Shown here one piece after another: positions 53,335 to 64,000 of a stretch of DNA of 64,000 bases. The stretch spans positions 102,012,647 to 102,076,646 of the forward strand of contig NC_092628.1 of NCBI RefSeq assembly GCF_039555335.1, given 5' to 3'. A program made the position numbers and the translations under genes. This stretch comes from Amphiura filiformis (lineage: Eukaryota; Echinodermata; Ophiuroidea; Amphilepidida; Amphiuridae). Position 1 is the first letter of the stretch, and every line of letters starts with the position of its first letter. The notes under the pieces were generated by a model. That model made no database searches and had not been told where the DNA came from. It saw only the letters and a program-made list of their open reading frames with translations.

Positions 53335-54082
53335 TTGACACTGAAATAATTCATGAAATAATGTTCTTTGATGATGTTGGCATTTCTAGAGTCTATCATT
53401 ATATAGGTAAACATGTAGGCTCATTTCGCAACTTGCAAGACAAGCTACGCACCATGTTGTAACTGTGCTGGGGTTCATACCAGGGTTTATTGATCAACAT
53501 ATTACGAGTGCTTGCCAACTGAGGATAATTTGTAAACTAGCAACTCGCATGGTACAATGAGTGGAAGCACTTTCCAGTGAGTCCCTTTATACATGGTCCC
53601 CGGTTAAATATAAGATGGTTCCGTTCTTTGGGTTATGATATACCGTAAAACCTCGTCTGCAAGCATATATATGTTTTTGATGAAAGCTAAGTTCATACGA
53701 AACTAGCGTAAATATGCCAATATAAAAGATTGGTCTTTTAATAATACTTGTTCGTATATGCTTGGATCTGTCATGTATTTGCTCAAATTCCTTAATGGCA
53801 CCTGGATTAATTTAATTTTCATCAGAAGCACTCTATATGCTTGTAGACGAGGTTTTACAGTAGTTGTGACCGCTTGTTACCGAACAGTAATAAAACGTTT
53901 GTGTGCGCATCCCTTTCTATTATTGGGTTATTCCAGTTAATACACCCCCTATGAAAGACATATAACTTCATATCCCACACAGGGGGTGTAGTTTTCAAAT
54001 GGAGTCACCTACTTGGGTGACCCCATTTGAAATTCACACGCTGTGTGGAAGATTAAGGTAATGTCTTCAATAGGGGGTGTAT
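53335..54082 (+). repeat. Source copy (A) of a transposed 520-bp duplication
   Basis: Collinear with 56476-57915 once later insertions are removed (528 versus 518 bp). It includes most of a complete family P MITE (53935-54108) that is cut short in the other copy, so this is the likely source. It contains a later 218-bp insertion (53643-53860). Confidence 0.92.
53643..53860. mobile_element. 218-bp Tc1/mariner-type MITE with TA target site
   Basis: CCGTAAAACCTCGTCTGCAA at the left and the inverse (AGACGAGGTTTTACAG) at the right, flanked by TA on both sides. The paralogous copy at 57686 has a single uninterrupted TA, which proves the boundaries. Confidence 0.93.
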
Positions 54083-54108
54083 GGATTTCAACTGGAATAG
54101 ACCAATGG
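53935..54108. mobile_element. Palindromic MITE family P, complete copy
   Basis: TATTCCAGTTAATACACCCC at the left is mirrored by AACTGGAATA at the right. Inner GAAAGACATATAACTT / AAGGTAATGTCTTC, with the palindrome GGTCACC at the centre. It is the best full-length copy of the family in the window. Confidence 0.8.
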
Positions 54109-54405
54109 ACGGTTTATAGTAATCAATCTGTTATTTGGCAATGTATAAAATCATGAAGATATTGCATGAGTGCCGAATATTGATCGTTATGTCTTTATGT
54201 TAAATTCATGTCACGCATGGGCTCCTTGAATTAGTGAGCAGGATCAGATCTAGATATATGCCTAGATATAGAGACAGGGTAGCATATGATTTTGTTAATG
54301 GTGATTCAGTGTGGTGAGTAAAAGAGGGTCGCATTCAGGGTTAGCTAACAGAGCAGTGTCGCGCAGCGGATCCCCTGTTCTAGAATGAAAGAGAGTTCAT
54401 GTATT

Positions 54406-54597
54406 TACATACCCCTGCCAACTGTCCCTATTTTTACGGAAACAAAAAGCATAAAAGAGAGCGATTTTACCACGTATCCCTATTTTTGCAAAAATATGAC
54501 TATAGTAATGTATAGGAAATTCAGGAATGTCCCTATTTTCAGATTTTTCTCCCATTTGTCCCTATTTTTGAGGTTTTAGTGTTGGCAGGTATGTATT
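54406..54597. mobile_element. About 190-bp MITE
   Basis: CATACCCCTGCCAACTGTCC at the left is mirrored by GTTGGCAGGTATG at the right. TATTTA occurs on both outer sides. GTCCCTATTTTT is repeated four times inside. Confidence 0.7.
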
Positions 54598-56438
54598 TAT
54601 AAGAGACACATCAGTATTTGACACTCTTATCAAACTGATAACGATCGATATGAACTATCATTTTATAGCATCAACATTGACAAATCTGCCTAATACATGT
54701 ATAAAAGAACCATGTAGCCTCACTGGAAATTTTGTTTAGATCATTTATGGATTGAAATAAAAGTTACCCAATTAAAATATCAAGGTTGTGTTTGTGTCAT
54801 TCTTTATGTTGGTATTTTGTGTTGTACAAAGAAAGTGCAATGATTCAAAGAAGTCGTACAGCTCAACTGATCATACTTTTCCTACATTCGACCTTGCATG
54901 ATTTTTGAGTTGACACAGTCATGAAAATAACTATAGATACTTGACAAGACCAGTTCTGAACCTTTTCATTGATCATTCATAACAATAGGTATCTGATGGA
55001 TCAGTGAAGATAAGAAGGATTATAATATATCCGTAACCTTGATATTATAGTACATCTCGAGGAAAAAGTGCAATGGACATGTTTTCATTTTATGTTTCAA
55101 ATATCCCACGCATGAAAATTGAGTATTTAACCCAAAAATGAAAATGGAACAATTTATTGGAAATCTGTTTTAACAGATTTTTTTGACATCTTTTTCTGCA
55201 CTGTATTATACCTAAATTAAGAAATTTGATAAATATTCAAAGAAAATATAGGTCATCCAAAAAATTGTGATTTTTACACATTTTGGGGCAAAAAAGGAAA
55301 AATAAGCAAAAATATCAAAATCTGTCTAACAGTTTCATTCATCAAGTTATAACAAACGGCCTACATGCTTAATTTCTAATAAAATATTGAAATTGTGAAA
55401 AATATAGGTATTTATCGATTTTCATGTTTTTTCTTGCAAATATGCTAATAATATGCAAATTATGAAATTGCAAAATAAAGTTTCTACATAGCATACATCT
55501 TTCAAGTATGATGTTCAAAATGACAGACATCAAAAAGAGATTCGATGAAATGTAAAGGTGTAGTAACAATTTTGGCATGGACTGTCTGGTTAGGCAAAGT
55601 ACGGTAAGTTGAGCTGTATTTATTTCAAAACCATGTTGGTTGTTTTACTTTTTGATTTTTTTTTACGAATACCACACTCAATAGCAGAGATGTCCCTCAG
55701 TTTCACTCAAAAAACCTGAAACTGGTGAGAAAAACTTGACAAACTATGTGAATGCAGACCAAAAGGCCCTAAAACAGGCTGAAAATAAATAAACTTGGGA
55801 ATGTGAATTTGGACTCACAAAAAACCTGAATTCAGGCTAAAACCTGAATCTCTGTATAGGAACCTTGTATGAACAAATGGAAGTAAATCTTACTCCTTAT
55901 CTTTGAGGCTTTTTACTCTACGAGAGCACACAATGCTCAATGAAGACTACATTATACATGTATCTGAAACCAACAGCTGTTGGGAGCTTTGTTTCTGACA
56001 TTCTTTTAATCCTTCATTAAAAACCCTTCATTCATTAAAAACAAGGTTTTTTTTATGCCATAGCTAATTTACTGAATATTTCATAATGAACACCCAATCT
56101 GAAAATTGTGCCAACCTATCAGTTTTCTTCATTCTGAAATGCCAGCTTTCCTAAACAAACATAACATTATTTGAAGCAAAGGAAAGTGTGAAAAAAGCAA
56201 GAAATAATGTTCCGTTCACCTAAACAAGACCAGGGGTAGGTGGTTCTCGGTCCAATGTCCCCACTGAATTATGCAACCAGCAAAGAAAGACCATTGTAAA
56301 ATGACCCCTGAATGACCATAAGCCCTTACATTTGTGGACATCACCTGTACCCAGTAATAACTGTGTCCCAAGTCCCATTAAAATCCATCAGCGCATGTGG
56401 GAGAAATGACCAAATGGTCAACATTTCAGAGTCCCCGA

Positions 56439-56475
56439 TCGGACTCCAGTCGGCGGTGACAATATATCCTTTACT
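56439..56475 (+). repeat. 37-bp direct repeat, left copy, flanking the transposed segment
   Basis: TCGGACTCCAGTCGGCGGTG, then ACAATATATCCTTTACT. It recurs at 57916-57952 with a single A/C change. Between the copies lies the duplicated segment 56476-57915 and nothing else. Confidence 0.95.
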
Positions 56476-56621
56476 TTGGCATTGAAATAATTCATGAAAT
56501 AATGTTCTTTGATGATGTTGGCATTTCTAGAGTCTATCATTATATAGGTAAACATGTAGGCAAGCTACGCACCACGTTGTAACTGTGCTGGGGTTCATAC
56601 CAGGGTTTATTGATCAACATA

Positions 56622-57541
56622 AACTCCTCAAAAAAGTTTGGAAACTTACCAAAACGGCTTTATATCAGAAAAATGTGAAATCTATTTCCATATTATTTCA
56701 TATCAATACAAGCGTTGTTCTTTCCTGTCAAAAATGACACCAAATTTGTGACCATAACTTATTTTATTGTTGAGTAACTGTCTTTGAAAGACAAGGAGGT
56801 CTCAAACAAAATGTGCCAAATCTGCCATTGTCTGCGCCATTTGCATCAGTAAACATGAATAAGGAATACCACACTGTTTCATTAAAAACGGTTTTTGTAC
56901 TGGCAGTCTCACGTACCGGTCTTCTGCAGCCGTTGTTTTTCTTGGATGGCCACTTCTGGGTCTGTCTTTCACATCTCAGGTCTGACGAAACTTGACTTTT
57001 AGCTTGGAGATCATACTGCAGGAAAATCCAAATGTTGCCGTGATTCTGAGGTATGCCAGCCTCAAGCTGACCAATAGCGCGAGCCTTATCCAGGTCTGGT
57101 AATCGAACCATGTTTGCTTAGAAATTTCTTGCAAATGACCACTATGAAGAAGTGACCAGCAAGATAGGTTGACTTGCGTTGATCTGTTTGAATCCACAAG
57201 TAGTAGAACTGCTAATCCCATCCTAGCACTTTTCATTCAACATGATGTACTGCAAACAACTTTTCTTTCATTCTTTTATTCATGCATTAAACCACTCGTT
57301 CATTCATTCAGAGCAATAAGATGAGCGCAGATAATGGTCAGTTTCGGACATTTTCTTTGAGACCTCTCTGTCTTTCAAAGCAAGTTACTCAGCCGTGGAA
57401 TAAGCTATCGTCACAAATGAGGTATCATTGTTGACAGAAAAGAACAATGTTTTCGCTGGTATGAAACAATATGGAGATAGATTTCAAAATTTTCTGATAT
57501 ACAACCGTTTTTGAAAGTTTCCAAACTTTTTTTGGGGAGTT
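56622..57541 (-). mobile_element. 920-bp Tc1/mariner element with degraded transposase, TA target site
   Basis: The ends AACTCCTCAAAAAAGTTTGG and its inverse match over more than 130 bp, with TA on both sides (56620-56621, 57542-57543); the empty site is seen in copy A. On the minus strand from 57111 it reads MVRLPDLDKARAIGQLEAG, then in a shifted frame SMISKLKVKFRQT. This is the N-terminal helix-turn-helix of a Tc1-family transposase. Further pieces (SGRP-like and TAAE-like residues) are scattered over frames. The DDE catalytic domain is absent, so it is an internally deleted, inactive copy. Confidence 0.9.
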
Positions 57542-57767
57542 TATTATGAGTGCTTGCCAATTAAGGATAATTTGTAAACTAGCAAGTCGCATGGTACAAT
57601 GAGTGGAAGCACTTTCCAGTGAGTCCCTTTATACATGGTCCCTGGTTAAATATAAGAAGGTTCGGTTCTTTGTGTTATGATATAGTTGTGATCACCGCTT
57701 GTTACCGAACAGTACCCAACAGTAATAAACCGTTTGTGTGCGTATCCCTTTCTATTATTGGGTTATT

Positions 57768-57915
57768 CCAGTTAATACACCCCCTATGAAAGACATAACT
57801 TTATATCCCACACAGGGGGTGTAGTTTTCAAATGGAGTCACCTACTCGGGTGACCCCATTTGAAATTCACACGCTGTGTGGAAGATTAAGGTAATGTCTT
57901 CAATAGGGGATGTAT
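57768..57915. mobile_element. Palindromic MITE family P, truncated at the duplication border
   Basis: Same as 53935-54082 but stops at GGGGATGTAT where the right 37-bp repeat begins. The missing end (AACTGGAATA) is present only in copy A. Confidence 0.85.
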
Positions 57916-57952
57916 TCGGACTCCAGTCGGCGGTGACAATCTATCCTTTACT
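57916..57952 (+). repeat. 37-bp direct repeat, right copy
   Basis: Matches 56439-56475 with one substitution. It lies directly at the right border of the transposed segment, as a target-site duplication would. Confidence 0.95.
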
Positions 57953-60527
57953 GCATAAGGGCCAAGTAAAGAAAATGGAAGGTATTCCAAACTCTACATT
58001 ATGTAGTCTCATTCAAAACTCCCAATGCCTCTGAAAATTAAAATAGGGCATCACTAAATTATTCATAAAATACTTACTCATATTTTCACACTTACCAATG
58101 AATATGGCATTCATATAAAATGTTAAAACCTTGATTCTAAAATAAATATGGCTTCTTAAGAGTATTGCACTTGTTATTTGACTCACCCTGTAGTTTACAC
58201 GAAGGCAGGGCAGAAAGACCTACTTGATATTAATAAGATTAATACAACCACTCATATAAAATCAAAAAAGACGACAAAATAAACATAATATTGACATGAT
58301 TTATTTCATTTGATCATACAATAACATGTGAGATGTACTGATATCTGTCATAGAAAAGCTATACTGAACATACAGTATAATGGCTGACAACCACATATAA
58401 ATAGGGTGGGTACTCAATAGAATACAATTCATCAGAGTTCACTTCACCAAAGGTATACTACAATATAATAAGCTCACTGTATTCTACTTCTAAGTTCTAG
58501 AAAGATGGGCACCCTTTGTTACATGACTTCGCCCTATCAACTTGTGTCATAAGGATGTTTTCCACCAGGTGTTATGGATCAGCTATGTAATTACTATTAC
58601 CAAGTCAAGTAGGCCTTCAGCATTCACATTGACTCTCATCATCTACTTTAAATTTGACATGATCAATAGTCTAATGTAGACAAGATTTTTTTTTTCATTC
58701 TGAATTCACACTTACAAATGATGAAGCATGGTCCAAATCCAATAAAATGGGACTTGTGGTTATATTCCTCTTGTCATAATACGACTGCTCAGTGCTAGAA
58801 GTGGGTAAGTACAATAGCTGCCATGTGAATATTTGGCAATTTACACAGCATATAGTACTCATCTACAAATGGCAGATATTGCACATACCCCACTTCTGGC
58901 ACCAAGCAGTCAATATTTGCGACCTTTGAATGAATAGGAGTTGGGTAAAATGGTGATCAATGTAAACACAGCACTTTCCTAACACAAATTATAGTCTGCT
59001 AATCTGAATGTACAAAATAGTCTGCATTTTTGAACATTTGATTAAATTTTTAGAATCGTGACATTCAAAAGCAAACTTATTTGATATAAACTGGCTTCCA
59101 GAATAGCTACAATCATCAATGGAATTTGGGTAAACTGTTTCAATCGCAAGATTATTGCAAAAATATTGAAAGTTTAGCAGTATTGCAACATGCTAGTTTT
59201 CATAATTGCAGTCCGTGTATGACAAGTATGTAAATACGGTATGAAAGAGATCATGTGGCTTACCTAAAACTATTTTAAAAAAATAACCCGTTTTTATTTG
59301 TTTTTACTTACTTCCAAAAAGGCAAAATATCTCCAAGCTGCAGAATAACCCACACCAGCAGCTTCATAACATTTTGCTCCCCTTCCCCCAATACTTTGAA
59401 AACATTGTCTGCATATGGACAATATAAACAAAGCTTAAATTCAAGACTTTCCTCAAATTTCATTGATACCTTCAGCTTTGCTGCAAAATATATACATTAA
59501 ATGAACGTTCTATCCAACATTCTTTAAACTTCATAATAATTCACATTTGCAAACAAAAATATTATCTTTTACATGAATTAGACATATCTGATATAGTTGT
59601 TTTTGAATTCTACATTTTACACTTTCTTACAAATTTACCATAATGAAATCAACTACAAATTAACAAGGTTTATACTTCTCAAACATAATCAAGAATACAA
59701 GGTGTATAATGAACATGATTGGTAAACAATATAAATAATATGCCAAGCATAGCAAATAAACAAAACGGGTGTATTTTGTAATTATCAGATCTATATTGTA
59801 GCCATATTATATACATGGTTATAATATAAGTTATAACAGCAAAGAACTGTGTGCAATGCATTTCAGGCTTTTTGTTGCCCTACGCTACAGGTTCGTTTTC
59901 GGGCATCTTTTTTGTTTTTTGATTTCCTTTAGAACATCATACCAGTAAAAAGTTGAATAAATTGGGCTTTCAAACAATGGCACACACACAGTAATGTGCA
60001 ACTAGATAGAGTAGATATTTTGGCATCAGTAGAAAGCTCATATTTTTATTAACCCCATATTGGTTACCACCCATATTGTTGCTATTGTGTTTTCTTCTCA
60101 TGTCAAAACTGCTATAATATTTTTCACCCTTATGCATGCACATCTATGCGGTGTCTTTAAACATGTGTGTGCATATTTTTAACCACCTCGCTTTACATTT
60201 GTGGTTTTTTTTTATAAATTTTGTTTTTTTTTGATAAAAAACAAAGTGACATGCAGCAGATATTAAAATCCAGTCACTCAATTACAAGTAGCATTAGTTA
60301 TGTGCTGTATTATTAGCATGGCCTTTACCACAGCATACAATAAATAGGTTTTGCAGCAGTTTAATTTCAACATGTTAAGTAATCATTTGCAAGATTGCAA
60401 TTTGTTGTTATGACCTACACCTGATGAGTAAAAACCTTTAGAAATTCATTTGTGTCCAACTAATTAATAAAAGATTTCCACCCATTACACATGGCAGCAC
60501 ATAAAAAAATTATTTTCAATTGCACCA
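57953..60527. other. Intergenic region between convergent genes, nothing recognised
   Basis: AT-rich, short open frames only, no repeat or RNA gene that I can support. Part of it may be a longer ACO1 3' UTR if a distal poly(A) site is used. Confidence 0.5.
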
Positions 60528-60533
60528 TTTATT
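60528..60533 (-). terminator. Candidate poly(A) signal of ACO1
   Basis: AATAAA on the minus strand, about 154 nt after the stop codon. It is the first canonical signal downstream of the gene; others lie further away. Confidence 0.45.
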
Positions 60534-60686
60534 AGTCGTTTCTTCTGTTATACATATAATAATTCACTACACTTGAACAAATCAAATTAAATTGCCTCAC
60601 AGGCAACACAACAATGAATTTCTTGGTCTGGCAACCACGTTTTTTGTGCGATTATGACATGAGTGTTTCGTTGATGGTATCTTCCT

Positions 60687-60797
60687 TTACAACATGGTGC
60701 GTATCATGTAGTTCAAAATGCCGCCATGTTTGAAGTATGTGAGTTCCACATCAGTGTCAAATCGCACAACAACATTGAAAGAACGGCCATCGCTAAC
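60687..60797 (-). CDS. ACO1: ACO1 last coding exon (cytosolic aconitase / IRP1, C-terminus)
   Basis: On the minus strand the acceptor CCTACTTACAG precedes 37 codons: [20 protein letters not shown], then [16 protein letters not shown] and TAA. This is the C-terminus of cytosolic aconitase / iron regulatory protein 1 (human ends with the same [22 protein letters not shown] core). The protein is a cytosolic bifunctional enzyme: with a 4Fe-4S cluster it isomerises citrate and isocitrate; without it, it binds iron-responsive elements in mRNAs. This exon belongs to the swivelling domain 4. It joins exon 63233-63418 in phase 0. Confidence 0.96.
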   Translation of the reverse strand, partial: VSDGRSFNVVVRFDTDVELTYFKHGGILNYMIRTML

Positions 60798-61409
60798 CTG
60801 TAAGTAGGAATAAAACAAATCAAGTTGGTCTTGTTAATTTGTATTATGCTCTGTGTGCTAGCCATATGGGCTTCAAAAGTCCTAAGATTTGAGATAATTT
60901 CTCAAAATATCAAGAGCTATCTTAAGTACTGAACCAATACTAGGCTTGTTTGTACTCATTTTAATGCATTTTTCATGCTGATTCCAAATATGGTCATGCA
61001 AATTTACATTTCTGAAATGTTTGGATTTTTAAACAATTTTTTGAAACTTGTCATCTGCAGTCGACACCCGTGTGGAGAGAGTTAACATAATAATCAAAAA
61101 TGCCCCCAAAACAAGGTTTACTGAGAATAGTGTAGATGAAATTACACATTTGGGTAAATAATTGTGTCCAATTTTGAAATCACAATCAAATTATTTGCTT
61201 GTGTAGTTGACAAAGGTTGGTATTGATATTAATTTAGCATCCATTCGACACCCAATACTGGTGGTATATCAGCAATACTGGGCTCTAATTAGGTGCATAT
61301 ATTTACAGAAACTAACTGGTACTCGTATTCCAATTTTCCCTCAGAAATCAATAGCTATCACATTAAGATGGACCAACATCACTGTTATTGAAATTGGGTT
61401 ATTCCATTT

Positions 61410-63292
61410 AAAATGCCCTTGTGGTATTTCTATAGTCACATTATCAATTTCATTTTGTTTTTACCCTGACTAGTATCTGCTATCTGGCCTGTATATCTTT
61501 GTGGTAGTTCTATAGTTGCATCATTCATTTTTTTCCTTACCTTCACTGGTATCTGCTGCCTGGCCTGTATGCCTTGTGGTATTTCTATAGTCATATCATT
61601 AATTCCTTACCTTCACTGGTATCTGCTGCCTGGCGTGTATGCCTTGTGGTATTTCTATAGTCACATCATTAATTCCTTACCTTCACTGGTATCTGCTGCC
61701 TGGCCTGTATGCCTTGTGGTATTTCTATAGTCATATCATTAATTCCTTACCTTCACTGGTATCTGCTGCCTGGCCTGTATACCTTGTGGTATTTCTATAG
61801 TCACATCATTAATTCCTTACCTTCACTGGTATCTGCTGCCTGGCCTGTATGCCTTGTGGTATTTCTATAGTCACATCATTAATTCCTTACCTTCACTGGT
61901 ATCTGCTGCCTGGCCTGTATGCCTTGTGGTATTTCTATAGTCATATCATTAATTCCTTACCTTCACTGGTATCTGCTGCCTGGCCTGTATGCCTTGTGGT
62001 ATTTCTATAGTCACATCATTAATTCCTTACCTTCACTGGTATCTGCTGCCTGGCCTGTATGCCTTGTGGTATTTCTATAGTCATATCATTAATTCCTTAC
62101 CTTCACTGGTATCTGCTGCCTGGCCTGTATGCCTTGTGGTATTTCTATAGTCACATCATTAATTCCTTACCTTCACTGGTATCTGCTGCCTGGCCTGTAT
62201 GCCTTGTGGTATTTCTATAGTCACATCATTAATTCCTTACCTTCTCTGGTATCTGCTGCCTGGCCTGTATGCCTTGTGGTATTTCTATAGTCATATCATT
62301 AATTCCTTACCTTCACTGGTATCTGCTGCCTGGCCTGTATGCCTTGTGGTATTTCTATAGTCACATAATTAATTCCTTACCTTCACTGGTATCTGCTGCC
62401 TGGCCTGTATGCCTTGTGGTATTTCTATAGTCATATCATTAATTCCTTACCTTCACTGGTATCTGCTGCCTGGCCTGTATACCTTGTGGTATTTCTATAG
62501 TCACATCATTAATTCCTTACCTTCACTGGTATCTGCTGCCTGGCCTGTATGCCTTGTGGTATTTCTATAGTCACATCATTAATTCCTTACCTTCACTGGT
62601 ATCTGCTGCCTGGCCTGTATGCCTTGTGGTATTTCTATAGTCACATCATTAATTCCTTACCTTCACTGGTGGTATCTGCTGCCTGGCCTGTATGCCTTGT
62701 GGTATTTCTATAGTCATATCATTAATTCCTTACCTTCACTGGTATCTGCTGCCTGGCCTGTATGCCTTGTGGTATTTCTATAGTCACATCATTAATTCCT
62801 TACCTTCACTGGTATCTGCTGCCTGGCCTGTATGCCTTGTGGTATTTCTATAGTCACATCATTAATTCCTTACCTTCACTGGTATCTGCTGCCTGGCCTG
62901 TATGCCTTGTGGTATTTCTATAGTCATATCATTAATTCCTTACCTTCACTGGTATCTGCTGCCTGGCCTGTATGCCTTGTGGTATTTCTATAGTCACATC
63001 ATTAATTCCTTACCTTCACTGGTATCTGCTGCCTGGCCTGTATGCCTTGTGGTATTTCTATAGTCACATCATTAATTCCTTACCTTCACTGGTATCTGCT
63101 GCCTGGCCTGTATGCCTTGTGGTATTTCTATAGTCATATCATTAGTTTTTTTCCTTACCTTCACCGGTATCTGCTGCCTGGCCTGTATACCTTGTGGTAT
63201 TTCTATAGTCATATCATTAATTTTTTCCTTACCTTCACTGGTATCTGCTGCCTGGCCTGTATACCTTGTGGTATTTCTATAGTGAATTTCTC
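61410..63292 (-). repeat. 70-bp minisatellite made from the ACO1 exon 3' end and its splice donor
   Basis: The minus-strand unit contains ATAGAAATACCACAAGGCAT, then ACAGGCCAGGCAGCAGATAC, then CAGTGAAG|GTAAGG. That is the last 44 nt of the penultimate ACO1 exon, its 5' splice site and 26 nt of intron. Donor junctions fall at plus coordinate 63233 (the true exon), 63159, 63084, then every 70 bp (one 73-bp step at 62661-62734) down to 61541: 25 clear copies, plus one or two decayed copies at 61410-61475. Nearly all keep a perfect AAG|GTAAGG donor. Units differ mainly at TCACATC/TCATATC; a rarer TATACC variant recurs exactly 700 bp apart (units 61751 and 62451). Confidence 0.97.
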
Positions 63293-63418
63293 CTTGCCTG
63301 TCAGACCCAGAGAATTGGCATTCTCTCCTTCCAAATACTGAAGCGGTACTATACCCATGCCAACCAGGTTGCTACGATGGATACGTTCATAACTCTCAGC
63401 TATCACAGCACGGATACC
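63233..63418 (-). CDS. ACO1: ACO1 penultimate exon
   Basis: 62 codons, phase 0 at both ends: [60 protein letters not shown] and VK. It matches aconitase domain 4 (human [20 protein letters not shown]...PLEYLPGENADALGLTGQE). The minus-strand acceptor ATTATTATTCAG is followed by GGTATCCGT; the donor is AAG|GTAAGG. The last 44 nt seed the 70-bp array that follows in the intron. Upstream exons lie beyond the window. Confidence 0.97.
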
Positions 63419-63501
63419 CTGAATAATAATGGAGATATACTTGTAATCATCCGTAGAAATGATTAATGTGCATAAACACTTCAGCATCAAAGTCAATATG
63501 T

Positions 63502-63660
63502 TATAATTGAAGACCGAAATATAAAGACTATGCGTATGACGTCCTGTCAACCAGACCAAAAAATGCTGTATTGCGCAGGTCAGCAACCAATCATGTCGTG
63601 CCGCGCCTTTGCCCTAACTTCAGATGCAAACTAGTCTTTTTAATTCGGTCTTCAATTATA
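63502..63660. mobile_element. 159-bp MITE in the ACO1 intron
   Basis: TATAATTGAAGACCGAA at the left and TTCGGTCTTCAATTATA at the right are inverse repeats, with inner AAGACTA / TAGTCTT. It lies about 85 bp upstream (gene sense) of the penultimate exon acceptor. The remaining 63661-64000 is intron with no recognised exon. Confidence 0.8.
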
Positions 63661-64000
63661 CTGCTGTTTAAGATATCACCCTACTTTTGGTTCAAGTTCC
63701 TTGGGGCATTAGTCGGAAATTAAAATTTTTACACATAAAATTCTGTTTTGTCTGTCATCAAAGTAATAGGTGCAAGTCAGTTTCTATGTGGTGAACTGGC
63801 GGAGTGGGTGGTCCATTTAAGTCCAAGATTTGATAGACAAACCCTACCAGATCTTCATTCAATACTACAATGTAGTATGAAACTGTCACTGAGGTATCAC
63901 TTTGTACCCAATAATTTCTGGAATTTTGTCCAGGAATTTTTGCAAATCACAGAAATAAATATGAAGTACTGATTGAGATGTTCAAGCAGGACAATATCCA

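Larger units (their letters stand above)
56476..57915 (+). repeat. Derived copy (B) of the transposed duplication
   Basis: Homology to 53335-54082 starts exactly at the end of the left 37-bp repeat and stops exactly at the start of the right one. Relative to A it lacks about 22-24 bp near 56563, has a small ACAGTACCCA-type duplication near 57712, and carries a 920-bp Tc1-type insertion. It ends inside the family P MITE. Confidence 0.92.

Noticed and set aside
56764..57236. Intact Tc1 transposase gene
   Set aside because: Helix-turn-helix residues are split over at least two frames and the catalytic domain is missing.
61541..63232. In-frame 24-nt microexons (ARQQIPVK) from each ACO1 repeat unit
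   Set aside because: CAG|GCC...AAG|GTAAGG would be in frame, but no polypyrimidine tract precedes the CAG, so acceptor use is unlikely without RNA evidence.
63748..63972. 74-codon frame on the plus strand
   Set aside because: Lies in the ACO1 intron region on the opposite strand, no recognisable motif and no splice context.

Overview
This is eukaryotic, intron-rich, AT-rich DNA. It carries two recognisable protein-coding genes in convergent (tail-to-tail) order, embedded in dense small transposable elements and satellites. GT-AG introns of up to 17 kb, tRNA-derived SINEs, many MITEs and scattered AGGCCTA-type motifs suggest a metazoan, most likely a marine invertebrate deuterostome such as an echinoderm or hemichordate. 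The phylum is inference only; the two proteins are conserved across animals.

Gene 1 (+ strand, 2250-43956) is a complete SECISBP2L/SBP2-type SECIS-binding protein gene. I resolve 15 coding exons whose phases all agree, giving 1,369 codons. The N-terminus is low-complexity and rich in Pro and Gln. It is followed by the conserved SECIS-interaction region (FDLGDMLAALE), then the L7Ae-type RNA-binding domain (exons 12-14), then an acidic tail. A CCAAT/ETS/GC-box promoter lies just upstream and short uORFs precede the start codon. Gene 2 (- strand, about 60528 to beyond 64000) is the 3' end of cytosolic aconitase / iron regulatory protein 1 (ACO1/IREB1): its last two coding exons. A possible partial exon of a third gene touches the left edge (1-176, -).

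Layout. 1-2250: two MITEs, a repeat copy and the promoter. 2283-19331: intron 1, packed with inverted repeats, a 34-bp satellite, a 4.8-kb TIR element with nested foldback elements, LINE reverse-transcriptase debris and SINEs. 19332-43956: the remaining exons, with introns holding an ATTT microsatellite, a hAT MITE nested in a SINE, an 88-bp satellite inside a TIR element, a 3.2-kb element flanked by TTAA, and a 290-bp near-perfect hairpin. 43957-60527: 3' UTR and an intergenic region with a 68-bp minisatellite, several MITEs, and a transposed duplicate segment bounded by a 37-bp direct repeat. 60528-64000: ACO1.

The most unusual signal is in the last ACO1 intron. The 3' end of the penultimate exon, with its 5' splice site, has been amplified into about 25 tandem 70-bp copies, so the real donor is followed by a row of near-identical donors. 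The same kind of event occurs once, on a small scale, in SECISBP2L: the 3' end of exon 7 plus its donor is duplicated as a 46-bp tandem. In both genes, use of the downstream donor would create an immediate stop codon.
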